The notes: generated from the letters alone by a model not told the origin. A stretch of 64,000 nucleotides of DNA from Streptomyces longwoodensis (GCF_001514125.1 NZ_KQ948560.1:223134-287133), one strand, 5' to 3'. Positions 35,242-45,082 are shown, numbered from the stretch's first letter. Made by a program: numbers and translations.

Positions 35242-37659
35242 GTGGCCGAGGCGGCAGACACCCCGGGGACGACTCCCTCACCTGCCCGCCGGTGGCTTCG
35301 GCGCACCGGCGCACTGCTCGCCGGAGCGCCGCTGCTGGCCGGGCTGCTCCAGCTGCCCACGGCCGGTCCCGCACAGGCGGCCGGCCCCGAGGGCGCACGG
35401 GAGGCGTCGCGCTCCGGTCCGGTGGCCGTGTCCGTGGACTCGCTCACCCCGGGCGCCCCCAGCGACGGCGACACGGTGACCGTGTCCGGCACGGTGACGA
35501 ACAAGGGCAAGCAGGCCGTCACCGACGCCCACGTCGACCTGCGGGTGGGGTCGGTGCTGACCACGCGGTCGGGGATCGCCGACGTCGCCAAGCGCGCCGA
35601 CGACCTCCCGGGCACCGACGGCACCGCGGTGGGCGGCGCGTACAAGGCGTCGTTCGACAAGCTCACGCCCGGCGTCGCCGAGCACTTCACCATCTCCGTG
35701 CCCGTCGACAAGCTCAACCTGGGCGGGGACGGCGTCTACCCGCTGGGGGTCGCGCTGTCCGGTGAGACGTCCGCCCAGCCGTGGGACCAGGTGCTGGGCA
35801 TCCAGCGCACCTTCCTGCCGTGGCAGGCCGACGAGGCCGACACGACCACCCGGACGACGGTGCTGTGGCCGCTGATCTCCACCGTGCACATGACGGCGGA
35901 GACCGGGTCCAACCAGCAGCAGACGCCGGTGTTCCTCGACGACGACCTCGCCACGGAGATCGCCCCCGGCGGCCGCCTGGACCAGCTGCTGGCGCTCGGC
36001 AAGGAACTCGACGTCACCTGGGTGATCGACCCCGACCTGCTGGCCTCCGTCGACGCCATGGCGGGCGGCTACCGCCTCCGCGTGGACGGCGACACCACCG
36101 AGCCGGGCACGCACCAGGCGGTGGCCCAGCAGTGGCTCGCCAAGCTCCAGGACGCGGTGGCCGGCAAGGAGGTCGTGGCCCTGCCGTTCGCGGACCCGGA
36201 CCTGGCCTCCCTCGCCCACAACGGAACCCGCGTCACCGGCTCGCTCAGCCAGCTCAAGGCCGCCACGGACGTCGCCGCTACCACGGTGGAGACCGTGCTG
36301 CACGTGACGCCGAGCACCGACTTCGCCTGGCCCGTGCAGGGCGCCGTCGACCCGTCGATCGTCAAGGTCGCCACCTCCGCCGGCGCCGACAAGGTCATCG
36401 CCCGCAGCGACAGCCTGCAGGAGACGGGCGGCCTGACCTACACGCCGTCCGCCGCCCGCCCCATCGGCGGGGGCACCACGGCGGTCGTCGCGGACAGCAA
36501 GCTGTCGCGGGCCTTCGAGGGCGACCTGACGAACGCGTCCGCGGCCACCCTGGCGGTGCAGCAGTTCCTCGCGCAGAGCCTCGCCCTCAACCTGCAGACC
36601 GACAAGCAGCGCAGCGTCGTCGTCGCGCCGCAGCGCCTGCTCACCGCGGGGCAGGCCCGGGCGATGGCCGAGGCGGTGTCGGCCCTGCAGGGCAGCACCT
36701 GGTCGCAGCCGCAGGACCTCACCGCGACCGCCAAGGCCAAGCCCGACCCGGACGCCACGACCAAGGTGCCCGCCCGCTCGGCGTACCCCGCCTCGCTGCA
36801 CAAGCAGGAGCTGGCCCGGACGGCGTTCCAGGAGACCGCCACCACGCAGGAGCGGCTCGACCGGTTCAAGGTGATCCTCAGCGACCAGTCCCGGGTGGTG
36901 ACCCCCTTCGGGCGGGCCGTCAACCGTGAGATGTCCACGTCGTGGCGCGGTCGGCCCGGCGCGGCCGGTGTGTTCCGCCAGGCGGTGCGCGGCTACCTCG
37001 ACACGCTCGCCGGCCGGGTCAGGCTGATCGACAAGTCACCGACGAAGCTGTCCGGGCGCAGCGCCACCATCCCGGTGACCGTGCAGAACAACCTGGTGCA
37101 GGGCGTCGATCACCTGGTGCTGCGGCTCAGCTCCACCAACCCGACCCGCCTGGAGATCAGCGGCAAGGACTATGAAGAACAGCCGATCGCCGTCTCGGGC
37201 GGGCACAGCACGACGGTGAAGTTCACCACCTCCGCCAACGCCAACGGCCAGTCCACGCTCGTCGCCCAGCTGTACACGCAGGACGGCCAGGCGTACGGCG
37301 CCCCGGTCACGTTCGACGTGAAGGTCACCGAGATCACGGCCACGGTGATGCTGGTCATCGGCGGCGGTGTGCTGCTGCTCGTGCTGGCCGGCTTCCGGAT
37401 GTACACCCAGCGCAAGCGCGCGGCCGCCCGCGAGGCGGAGGCGACGCCGGAGGACGACGGCACGGAAGAGGCCGCGGCCGAGGAGGCCGACGAGCCTGCG
37501 GACGCCGCCCGGAACCCCGAGGGCGCCGAGGACCGTCTCCCGGACGGGACCACCGCCCGCCCCCGGGCCGGTGGCCCGCAGCAGCCGAGTGACGGGAGGC
37601 CGGACACCGCAGCGGAAAACGCCGACCCGTCCGGCACGGGTGAGAGAGTGGACCGTTGA
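35242..37659 (+). CDS. DUF6049-family secreted/membrane protein
   Basis: Start chosen at GTG 35242 because GAGGG lies 11 nt upstream; ATG 35188 in the same frame would add 18 residues. A signal-peptide-like segment is visible (WLRRTGALLAGAPLLAGLL). A CARDB-like beta domain follows (GDTVTVSGTVTNKGKQAVTDAHVDL region). A single C-terminal membrane helix (TVMLVIGGGVLLLVLAGF) and an acidic cytoplasmic tail end the protein. The mycobacterial equivalent (Rv3909) also sits before mviN, so a role in envelope assembly is likely. The 278-bp gap upstream shows no other gene. Confidence 0.85.
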   Translation: MAEAADTPGTTPSPARRWLRRTGALLAGAPLLAGLLQLPTAGPAQAAGPEGAREASRSGPVAVSVDSLTPGAPSDGDTVTVSGTVTNKGKQAVTDAHVDLRVGSVLTTRSGIADVAKRADDLPGTDGTAVGGAYKASFDKLTPGVAEHFTISVPVDKLNLGGDGVYPLGVALSGETSAQPWDQVLGIQRTFLPWQADEADTTTRTTVLWPLISTVHMTAETGSNQQQTPVFLDDDLATEIAPGGRLDQLLALGKELDVTWVIDPDLLASVDAMAGGYRLRVDGDTTEPGTHQAVAQQWLAKLQDAVAGKEVVALPFADPDLASLAHNGTRVTGSLSQLKAATDVAATTVETVLHVTPSTDFAWPVQGAVDPSIVKVATSAGADKVIARSDSLQETGGLTYTPSAARPIGGGTTAVVADSKLSRAFEGDLTNASAATLAVQQFLAQSLALNLQTDKQRSVVVAPQRLLTAGQARAMAEAVSALQGSTWSQPQDLTATAKAKPDPDATTKVPARSAYPASLHKQELARTAFQETATTQERLDRFKVILSDQSRVVTPFGRAVNREMSTSWRGRPGAAGVFRQAVRGYLDTLAGRVRLIDKSPTKLSGRSATIPVTVQNNLVQGVDHLVLRLSSTNPTRLEISGKDYEEQPIAVSGGHSTTVKFTTSANANGQSTLVAQLYTQDGQAYGAPVTFDVKVTEITATVMLVIGGGVLLLVLAGFRMYTQRKRAAAREAEATPEDDGTEEAAAEEADEPADAARNPEGAEDRLPDGTTARPRAGGPQQPSDGRPDTAAENADPSGTGERVDR

Positions 37660-37702
37660 GACTGTCGTGGCCGGTGGCCCGGAACGATGAGGTGGGGTAA
37701 CC

Positions 37703-39994
37703 ATGAACGCGCCGTACGACGGTGACCGCGGTCAGGCCGCGGGCAGCTCGGGGTACCCCGACGGCCCGCCGCCCGAGCACGGCCAGGTGCCCCAGCAGCA
37801 CCCCGCGGACATGTACCTCCAGGACGCCTACGACGAGGACCCCTACCGCGCGCAGGACCTCACCGCGCAGGACCCCGTCGCCGAGGCGCTGTACGACCGC
37901 GCCGCGCACCCCCCGCCGCCGCCCGGCACCTACCAGCAGCCGCAGCAGCCGCTGTACGGGCGGCCGCAGCAGTCGCCGTACGCGCCCGACCCGCGGGTGT
38001 GGGCGCAGACCCCGGCGCCCGAGCCGGACGGCGCCACCCAGTACCTGCCGTACGGCGACGACCCGCGCACGACCCAGTACGTGGGCGTGGACGACCTGGT
38101 GTCGCACTCCGGCGAGGAGCAGCACGAGCCGGACGCCTTCGCGCACCTCTTCCGCGACCAGCAGCAGAGCGGCACCCGCCCGCTCACGGACTCCCCGGCG
38201 GTGCCCGGCCCGGCCGCGGCCCCCGGCGGACCCGGCCCGGCGCAGCAGTACGCGGCGGCGTCGGCGCCCGCCGACGACCGGACGATGAACCTGGGCACCG
38301 CCCCCGCCGAGGCCACGGCACCGGTCGCCGCCGCGTCGGCCGCCGCACCGGCCGCCAAGAAGGGCGGCCGGGCCGGGGGGCTGCTGAAGTCCAGCGCCGT
38401 CATGGCCGCCGGCACGATGGTCTCCCGGCTCACCGGCTTCATCCGCTCGGCGCTGATCGTCTCCGCGCTCGGCGTGGGCCTGCTCGGCGACACCTTCCAG
38501 GTGGCCTACCAGCTGCCGACGATGATCTACATCCTGACCGTCGGCGGCGGCCTGAACTCCGTCTTCGTGCCGCAGCTGGTGCGCGCCATGAAGGAGGACG
38601 AGGACGGCGGCGAGGCCTACGCCAACCGGCTGCTCACCCTCGTCATGGTGGCGCTCGGCCTGCTCACGGTCGCCGCGATCTTCGCCGCGCCCCTGCTGAT
38701 CCGGCTGCTGTCGGACCGCGTCGCCAGCGACCCGGCGGCCAACGACGTCGGCGTCACCTTCGTGCAGTACTTCCTGCCCTCGATCTTCTTCATGGGCGTG
38801 CACGTGGTGATGGGACAGGTCCTCAACGCGCGCGGCAAGTTCGGCGCGATGATGTGGACGCCGGTCCTGAACAACGTCGTCATCATCGTGACGCTCGGCA
38901 TGTTCATCTGGGTCTACGGCACCGCCGCCGACTCCGGCATGAAGGTCACCACCATCCCGGCGGAGGGCCAGCGCCTCCTCGGCGTGGGCATCCTGCTGGG
39001 CCTGGTCGTCCAGGCGCTCGCCATGATCCCGTACCTGCGGGAGACCGGCTTCCGGATGCGGCTGCGCTTCGACTGGCGGGGCCACGGCCTCGGCAAGGCG
39101 GTCACGCTCGCCAAGTGGACCTTCCTGTTCGTCCTCGCCAACCAGGCGGGCGCACTGGTCGTCTCCCAGCTGTCCACCGCCGCCGGTGACAACTCGCCCG
39201 TCGACGGCACCGGCTTCGCCGCCTACGCCAACGCCCAGCTGATCTGGGGCCTGCCGCAGGCCATCATCACCGTCTCGCTGATGGCAGCCCTGCTGCCGCG
39301 CATCTCCCGCTCGGCCGCCGAGGGCGACGGCGGCGCCGTCCGCGAGGACATCTCGCAGGGGCTGCGCACCACGGCCGTCGCGATCGTGCCGATCGCCTTC
39401 GGCTTCCTCGCGCTCGGCATCCCGATGTGCACCCTGATCTTCGGCTCCTCGGGCACCAGCGAGGCCACCAACATGGGGTACATGCTGATGGCCTTCGGCC
39501 TCGGCCTGATCCCGTACTCGGTGCAGTACGTCGTCCTGCGCGCCTTCTACGCCTACGAGGACACCCGGACGCCCTTCTACAACACGGTCATCGTCGCCGC
39601 CGTCAACGCGGGCGCCTCCACCCTCTGCTTCTTCGTCCTCCCGGCCCGCTGGGCCGTGGTCGGCATGGCCGCCTCCTACGGGCTCGCCTACGCCATCGGC
39701 GTAGGCGTCGCCTGGAACCGGCTGCGCAAGCGGCTCGGCGGCGACCTCGACGGCGCCCGGGTGCTGCGGACGTACGCGCGGCTGTGCATCGCCTCCGTCC
39801 CGGCCGCCCTGCTCAGCGGCGCGGCCTGCTACGGCATCGGCCGCACCCTGGGCCAGGGCGCCGGCGGGTCCTTCGTCGCGCTGCTGGCCGGCGGGGCGGT
39901 CCTGCTCGCCGTCTTCTACGTCGGCGCCCGCCGGATGCGCATCGAGGAGCTCAACTCGCTCGTCGGTACCGTCCGGGGACGCCTGGGTCGTTGA
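37703..39994 (+). CDS. murJ: Lipid II flippase MurJ (MviN)
   Basis: 763 residues. A disordered Pro/Gln/Tyr-rich cytoplasmic region of about 225 residues precedes the MOP-superfamily membrane domain, which has about 14 segments (SSAVMAAGTMVSRLTGFIRS, TVGGGLNSVFVPQLVR, YFLPSIFFMGVHVVMGQVLN). It exports lipid-linked peptidoglycan precursor. In Mycobacterium the protein continues into a pseudokinase; here that part is a separate gene 138 bp downstream. Confidence 0.94.
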   Translation: MNAPYDGDRGQAAGSSGYPDGPPPEHGQVPQQHPADMYLQDAYDEDPYRAQDLTAQDPVAEALYDRAAHPPPPPGTYQQPQQPLYGRPQQSPYAPDPRVWAQTPAPEPDGATQYLPYGDDPRTTQYVGVDDLVSHSGEEQHEPDAFAHLFRDQQQSGTRPLTDSPAVPGPAAAPGGPGPAQQYAAASAPADDRTMNLGTAPAEATAPVAAASAAAPAAKKGGRAGGLLKSSAVMAAGTMVSRLTGFIRSALIVSALGVGLLGDTFQVAYQLPTMIYILTVGGGLNSVFVPQLVRAMKEDEDGGEAYANRLLTLVMVALGLLTVAAIFAAPLLIRLLSDRVASDPAANDVGVTFVQYFLPSIFFMGVHVVMGQVLNARGKFGAMMWTPVLNNVVIIVTLGMFIWVYGTAADSGMKVTTIPAEGQRLLGVGILLGLVVQALAMIPYLRETGFRMRLRFDWRGHGLGKAVTLAKWTFLFVLANQAGALVVSQLSTAAGDNSPVDGTGFAAYANAQLIWGLPQAIITVSLMAALLPRISRSAAEGDGGAVREDISQGLRTTAVAIVPIAFGFLALGIPMCTLIFGSSGTSEATNMGYMLMAFGLGLIPYSVQYVVLRAFYAYEDTRTPFYNTVIVAAVNAGASTLCFFVLPARWAVVGMAASYGLAYAIGVGVAWNRLRKRLGGDLDGARVLRTYARLCIASVPAALLSGAACYGIGRTLGQGAGGSFVALLAGGAVLLAVFYVGARRMRIEELNSLVGTVRGRLGR

Positions 39995-40132
39995 GTCGGG
40001 GGGTAGGCGCACAACCATCGTCCGTCGCCGCGTGTCGTGCATAGCGCCGGACTGTGGGCACAATTGGGTTCGGCGTCGGACGGCGTGCTCGAGGTCGGAG
40101 GGCACGCACTGGATGGGGAGGCAGGAACGACG

Positions 40133-41818
40133 GTGGCGGAACGGAGCACGGCTGCCGTCGACGTGGCAGACAACAGCGGCGACGAGCCGCTGACCGCACA
40201 GGCGGACCAGGCCACGGCCGACGGGGTGGCCACGAACCGGGAGCGGGACACGGACAACGACGAGGCTCAGGGGAGCGGGGGGACGGAACGTCCCGGGAAG
40301 GCCTCACCGCCCGAGCTGCACAGCGGTCACAAGCTCGCCCGGCGCTACCGGCTCGAGGAGTGCGTCACCCGCCTGGACGGGTTCAGCAGCTGGCGCGCGG
40401 TCGACGAGAAACTCCGGCGTGCCGTCGGCGTCCACATCCTGCCCGCGGACCACTCACGGGCCCGCTCCGTCCTCGCCGCCGCCCGCTCCTCCGCGCTGCT
40501 GGGTGACCCGCGCTTCGTCCAGGTGCTGGACGCCGTCGAGGAGAACGACGTCGTCTACGTCGTCCACGAATGGTTGCCCGACGCCACGGAGTTGACCACC
40601 CTCCTCGCCACCGGACCGCTGGAACCGCACGACGCCTACCAGATGGTCAGTCAGGTCGCCGCCGCCATGGCCGCCGCGCACCGCGAGGGCCTGGCGCACC
40701 TGCGGCTGAACCCCAACGCCGTGCTGCGCACCTCCACCGGCCAGTGGCGCATCCGCGGCCTCGCCGTGAACGCCGCCCTGCGCGGCGTCTCCTCGCAGAC
40801 GCCGCAGCGCACGGACACCGAGTCGATCGGCGCCCTGCTGTACGCGGCGCTCACCCAGCGCTGGCCGTACGAGAACGACGCCTACGGACTGTCCGGGCTG
40901 CCCAAGCAGATCGGTCTGATCGCCCCCGACCAGGTGCGGGCCGGTGTCCACCGCGGGCTGTCCGAGCTCGCCATGCGCGCGCTCGCCAACGACGGGGCGA
41001 CCGCCTCGCGCCACGAGGCCCCGTGCACCACGCCCGAGGAACTGGTCAAGGCGATCGGTGAGATGCCCCGCATCCGCCCGCCGGAGCCCGCGTTCACGGC
41101 GCCGCCGGAGTACCAGCGCACGACGTACCAGCAGGGCACCTACGGCCGCCCCGCGCCCGCGGGCGTCACGCAGCCGCTCACCGCGCCGCCGCCGCTGCAG
41201 AGCCGCACCGGCCGCGCCCTGAAGTGGGCCGTCTCGGCCCTGCTCATCGCCGCGCTGGGACTCGGCAGCTGGCAGCTGGCGGACGCCCTCATGGACCAGG
41301 GCAACCAGTCCGACGACAACAACCAGACCCAGACGACGGACGGCAACGACAAGAGCCCCGTCAAGCCCATCAGCCGGCCGGTCGGCATCGTCGGCGCCCG
41401 GGACTTCGACCCGTTCGGCGACGGGTCGGAGAAGCCGTCCGACATAAGCAAGACGTACGACGACAGCACGGCGACGTACTGGCAGACGGACTACTACCAG
41501 GGTGCCGCGTTCGGCAACCTGAAGCCCGGTCTCGGCGTCGTCCTCGACCTGGGCAAGGTCCAGGAGGTCGGCACGGTGACCGTGACCTTCGTGGGCTCTA
41601 CGTCGGTCGACCTGCGGACCGCGTCCGCCGACACGGCGTCGGAGCCGACGTCGTTCGACTCCTTCACCAAGGTCGCCTCGGGCACGGGCTCGACCGTGAC
41701 GCTCAAGCCGGGCCGCACCGTGAAGACCCGCTACCTGCTGGTGTGGCTGACCAAGCTGCCGATGACCGAGGAAGGCACCTACCGCGGCCGGGTGGCGGAC
41801 ATCAAGGTGACCAGCTAG
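40133..41818 (+). CDS. Pseudokinase with membrane anchor and discoidin-like domain
   Basis: 561 residues from GTG 40133, with AGGA upstream. A kinase-like domain spans about 65-315 (LARRYRLEECVTRLDGFSSWRAVDEKLRRAVGV region), but the catalytic residues are missing: no VAIK lysine, HLRLNP in place of HRD, and RGLAVN in place of DFG. One membrane helix (KWAVSALLIAALGLGSWQLAD) and an extracytoplasmic C-terminal galactose-binding-like domain follow. This is the equivalent of the C-terminal part of mycobacterial MviN, where the phosphorylated pseudokinase recruits FhaA. Confidence 0.88.
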   Translation: MAERSTAAVDVADNSGDEPLTAQADQATADGVATNRERDTDNDEAQGSGGTERPGKASPPELHSGHKLARRYRLEECVTRLDGFSSWRAVDEKLRRAVGVHILPADHSRARSVLAAARSSALLGDPRFVQVLDAVEENDVVYVVHEWLPDATELTTLLATGPLEPHDAYQMVSQVAAAMAAAHREGLAHLRLNPNAVLRTSTGQWRIRGLAVNAALRGVSSQTPQRTDTESIGALLYAALTQRWPYENDAYGLSGLPKQIGLIAPDQVRAGVHRGLSELAMRALANDGATASRHEAPCTTPEELVKAIGEMPRIRPPEPAFTAPPEYQRTTYQQGTYGRPAPAGVTQPLTAPPPLQSRTGRALKWAVSALLIAALGLGSWQLADALMDQGNQSDDNNQTQTTDGNDKSPVKPISRPVGIVGARDFDPFGDGSEKPSDISKTYDDSTATYWQTDYYQGAAFGNLKPGLGVVLDLGKVQEVGTVTVTFVGSTSVDLRTASADTASEPTSFDSFTKVASGTGSTVTLKPGRTVKTRYLLVWLTKLPMTEEGTYRGRVADIKVTS

Positions 41819-41838
41819 GCCGAGCGGGGAGGGGTCGA

Positions 41839-42588
41839 ATGGCCGAGGGCGACGGGTACGACGGGGTGGGCGATCAGGACCTTCTCGCCCGGCACCTGGA
41901 GGGTGACCCGCATGCCTTCGGCGAGATCGTGCGCCGGCACCGGGACCGGCTCTGGGCCGTCGCGCTGCGGACGCTGGGCGACCGCGAGGAGGCCGCCGAC
42001 GCCGTGCAGGACGCCCTCGTCTCCGCCTACCGGGCCGCCCACACCTTCCGGGGCCAGTCGGCCGTCACGACCTGGCTGCACCGGATCACGGTGAACGCCT
42101 GCCTCGACCGGGCCCGCAAGGCCGCCTCCCGCAAGACCGCGCCCGTCGACGACACCGAGCGCCTGGAACAGCTCCTGGAGCCCCACGAGTCGGCCTCGGC
42201 CCCCGCGGAGCGCAACGACCTCCACCGCCAGCTCCTGGAAGCGCTCGGCACCCTCCCTCCCGACCAGCGGGCCGCCCTCGTCCTGGTGGACATGCAGGGT
42301 TACCCGGTCGCCGAAGCCGCGCGCGTGCTCGACGTGCCCGTCGGCACGGTCAAGAGCCGCTGCGCCCGGGGCAGGGCCAGACTCCTGCCCCTGCTGACCC
42401 ACCTCCGGCCCGACCGCCCCGAGCAGAGCGAGGAACGGGACGCCGACGGCGGAGAAGAACCCGGCGCGGGACGGAACCGGGCGCAGGGGACATCCGTCCC
42501 ACCCGCAGCGGGTCCTCGCGGTGAGGGTCCGGGTGGGGCCGGAACAGGCGACTCAGCCGCAGTGAAGGGCGGAGGTGGGCGAGCGTGA
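41839..42588 (+). CDS. sigM: ECF sigma factor SigM
   Basis: 249 residues from ATG 41839, GGGGAGGGG upstream. Sigma region 2 is at about 12-85 (HLEGDPHAFGEIVRRHRDRLW, AVTTWLHRITVNACLDRARK) and region 4 at about 135-185 (TLPPDQRAALVLVDMQGYPV, VPVGTVKSRCARGRARL). The C-terminal 65 residues are low-complexity. The gene overlaps the anti-sigma gene by 4 nt. SigM homologues respond to envelope or redox stress. Confidence 0.93.
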   Translation: MAEGDGYDGVGDQDLLARHLEGDPHAFGEIVRRHRDRLWAVALRTLGDREEAADAVQDALVSAYRAAHTFRGQSAVTTWLHRITVNACLDRARKAASRKTAPVDDTERLEQLLEPHESASAPAERNDLHRQLLEALGTLPPDQRAALVLVDMQGYPVAEAARVLDVPVGTVKSRCARGRARLLPLLTHLRPDRPEQSEERDADGGEEPGAGRNRAQGTSVPPAAGPRGEGPGGAGTGDSAAVKGGGGRA

Positions 42589-43523
42589 CATCGACGACGG
42601 ACACGACGGGGCACCCGGACGTCACCGAGATCTCCGATCTCACCGACGGCCTGCTCGGCCAGCCCCGCAGCGAGGAGATCCGGCGGCACCTGGCGGCCTG
42701 CGAACTCTGCGCCGACGTCCAGGCCTCCCTGGAGGAGGTCCGCGGGCTGCTCGGCACACTACCCGGGCCGGCCCGTATGCCGGACGACGTCGCCCAGCGC
42801 ATCGACGCGGCCTTGGCGGCCGAAGCCCTGCTCGACGCCGAGGCTCTGAACACGGTCGGGTCCGCCGAGACGTCTGGTTCCTCCGAGGCGACCGGGTCCT
42901 CCGAGACGAGCGGTGCCACCGCTCTTGTTTCACGTGAAACCACGCCTGTTTCACGTGAAACATCGGTGCCCGCGCCCGACCGTCCGTCGGGACACGCCCG
43001 CAGCTCCTCCACCGGACCGGGTCGCAAAGAGCGCAAGCGCCCCGGGCGCCGCAAGATCGCTGTCCTGGGTGCGGTCTTTGGCGCGGCCGCACTGGGTCTC
43101 GGATCCGTGCTGGTGGCCTCGCTCAGCGGGGGCGGGGACGGCGGCACCACGGCGAGCAGCACCCACTCCACCGCGGCGGACACCTTCTCCCGGACGGCCC
43201 TGGAACGTCAGGTGACGGCTCTCCTCTCGAAGAACGAGGGGTCCCGCGCTCCGCACAGCCTGGGCCTCGACGGCGACTCCGAGCCGCCCCGCGTCTTCAC
43301 GCAGCCGACCGTGCCCGCCTGCGTCCAGCAGGGCATCGGCCGGCAGGACACGGCCCTGGCCACCCAGACCGGCGTGTACCAGGGGCGCGACGTCCTGCTG
43401 GTCGTGCTGCCCGACCCCGCGGACACCGGCAAGGTGACCGCCTACCTGGTGGACACGCGCTGCGTGCAACACCCGGGAGCCCGCGCGAAGGTGCTGTTGC
43501 AGCACACCTACGCACGTCCCTGA
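42585..43523 (+). CDS. Zinc-finger anti-sigma factor of SigM
   Basis: 312 residues from GTG 42585, translationally coupled to sigM. The N-terminal anti-sigma zinc motif reads RRHLAACELC (HxxxCxxC). A disordered Ser/Thr/Glu linker follows, then one membrane helix (KIAVLGAVFGAAALGLGSVLVASL) and a periplasmic-side domain with a Cys pair. The linker contains two VSRET pentapeptides encoded by two tandem parS sites. It probably holds SigM inactive at the membrane. Confidence 0.9.
   Translation: MTSTTDTTGHPDVTEISDLTDGLLGQPRSEEIRRHLAACELCADVQASLEEVRGLLGTLPGPARMPDDVAQRIDAALAAEALLDAEALNTVGSAETSGSSEATGSSETSGATALVSRETTPVSRETSVPAPDRPSGHARSSSTGPGRKERKRPGRRKIAVLGAVFGAAALGLGSVLVASLSGGGDGGTTASSTHSTAADTFSRTALERQVTALLSKNEGSRAPHSLGLDGDSEPPRVFTQPTVPACVQQGIGRQDTALATQTGVYQGRDVLLVVLPDPADTGKVTAYLVDTRCVQHPGARAKVLLQHTYARP
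42927..42940. other. parS, exact, inside anti-sigma gene
   Basis: GTTTCACGTGAAAC read in frame as Val-Ser-Arg-Glu-Thr; first of a pair 21 bp apart. Confidence 0.95.
42948..42961. other. parS, exact, inside anti-sigma gene
   Basis: Second copy, 21 bp (two helical turns) after the first, in the same frame, again coding Val-Ser-Arg-Glu-Thr. Confidence 0.95.
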
Positions 43524-43682
43524 TCCGCACGTCCTGGGACACTGTGCCGACGCCCTTGGCCACCCTCCGTGTGCCCGGACACACCGGGAATGCACGCCCC
43601 TTAGGATCCGTTGGGTGGGGTGAGAGTTCCGAGCAACTCCCACCGGTCGAACTGACGTAGACCAGAGACGAGGAATCCAGCC

Positions 43683-44654
43683 GTGAGCGACGTCCGAAAC
43701 GTGATCATCATCGGCTCCGGGCCCGCCGGCTACACGGCGGCGCTCTACACCGCGCGCGCGTCGCTGAAGCCGCTGGTGTTCGAGGGTGCTGTCACCGCGG
43801 GTGGTGCGCTGATGAACACCACCGAGGTCGAGAACTTCCCGGGCTTCCAGGACGGCATCATGGGGCCCGAGCTCATGGACAACATGCGCGCCCAGGCCGA
43901 GCGTTTCGGTGCGGAGCTCGTCCCGGACGACATCGTCTCCGTCGACCTCACCGGTGACATCAAGACCGTCACGGACACCGCCGGCACCGTCCACCGCGCC
44001 CGGGCCGTCATCGTCACGACGGGCTCGCAGCACCGCAAGCTCGGCCTGCCGAACGAGGACGCGCTCTCCGGGCGTGGTGTGTCCTGGTGTGCCACCTGTG
44101 ACGGCTTCTTCTTCAAGGACCAGGACATCGCCGTGATCGGCGGCGGCGACACCGCGATGGAGGAGGCCACCTTCCTCTCGCGCTTCGCCAAGTCCGTGAC
44201 CATCGTGCACCGCCGGGACACCCTGCGCGCCTCCAAGGCAATGCAGGAGCGCGCCTTCGCCGACCCGAAGATCAAGTTCATCTGGGACAGCGAGGTCGCC
44301 GAGATCCACGGCGACCCGAAGCTGGCCGGGCTGAAGCTGCGCAACCTCAAGACCGGTGAGCTGTCCGACCTGCCGGTGACCGGCCTGTTCATCGCGATCG
44401 GCCACGACCCGCGCACCGAGCTCTTCAAGGGCCAGCTCGACCTGGACGCGGAGGGCTACCTCAAGGTCGCCGCCCCGTCCACGCGGACGAACGTGACCGG
44501 TGTGTTCGCCGCTGGCGACGTGGTGGACCACACCTACCGCCAGGCGATCACCGCCGCCGGCACCGGCTGCTCCGCCGCTCTGGACGCCGAGCGGTACCTC
44601 GCCGCGCTGGCCGACACCGAGCAGCAGGCCGAGCCCGAGAAGACCTCCGTCTGA
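43683..44654 (+). CDS. trxB: Thioredoxin reductase
   Basis: 323 residues. The FAD site IIIGSGPAGYTAALYTARA, the redox-active CATC motif in SWCATCDGFFF, the NADPH site GGGDTAMEEA and the C-terminal GVFAAGDVVDHTYRQA are all intact. It reduces thioredoxin with NADPH. trxA follows after 45 bp; the pair forms an operon downstream of sigM and its anti-sigma gene, consistent with redox-linked stress control. Confidence 0.96.
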   Translation: MSDVRNVIIIGSGPAGYTAALYTARASLKPLVFEGAVTAGGALMNTTEVENFPGFQDGIMGPELMDNMRAQAERFGAELVPDDIVSVDLTGDIKTVTDTAGTVHRARAVIVTTGSQHRKLGLPNEDALSGRGVSWCATCDGFFFKDQDIAVIGGGDTAMEEATFLSRFAKSVTIVHRRDTLRASKAMQERAFADPKIKFIWDSEVAEIHGDPKLAGLKLRNLKTGELSDLPVTGLFIAIGHDPRTELFKGQLDLDAEGYLKVAAPSTRTNVTGVFAAGDVVDHTYRQAITAAGTGCSAALDAERYLAALADTEQQAEPEKTSV

Positions 44655-44699
44655 TCCCCCTTCCCGCCCCACGCACCGACCAGTGAAGGAGAGCCCGCC

Positions 44700-45029
44700 G
44701 TGGCCGACCTGAAGAACGTGACCGACGACTCCTTCGAGCAGGACGTCCTCAAGAGCGACAAGCCCGTCCTGGTGGACTTCTGGGCCGCCTGGTGCGGTCC
44801 GTGCCGCCAGATCGCCCCGTCGCTCGAGGCGATCGCCGCTGAGCACGGCGACAAGATCGAGATCGTCAAGCTCAACATCGACGAGAACCCGGGGATCGCG
44901 GCCAAGTACGGCGTCATGTCCATCCCGACGCTCAACGTCTACCAGAACGGCGAGGTCGCCAAGACCATCGTCGGCGCCAAGCCGAAGGCCGCGCTCCTGC
45001 GCGACCTCGAGGACTTCATCGCCGAGTAG
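44700..45029 (+). CDS. trxA: Thioredoxin
   Basis: 109 residues from GTG 44700, with AAGGAGAG upstream. The active site is WCGPC (residues 31-35) and the cis-Pro loop is SIPTLNVYQNG. Cytoplasmic disulfide reductant paired with TrxB. Confidence 0.96.
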   Translation: MADLKNVTDDSFEQDVLKSDKPVLVDFWAAWCGPCRQIAPSLEAIAAEHGDKIEIVKLNIDENPGIAAKYGVMSIPTLNVYQNGEVAKTIVGAKPKAALLRDLEDFIAE

Positions 45030-45058
45030 TCCCCGGAGCCGTCTGCCGACGGCCCGAT

Positions 45059-45072
45059 GTTTCACGTGAAAC
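45059..45072. other. parS, exact
   Basis: GTTTCACGTGAAAC between the trxA stop and its terminator. Confidence 0.95.
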
Positions 45073-45082
45073 ACGGTGACGA

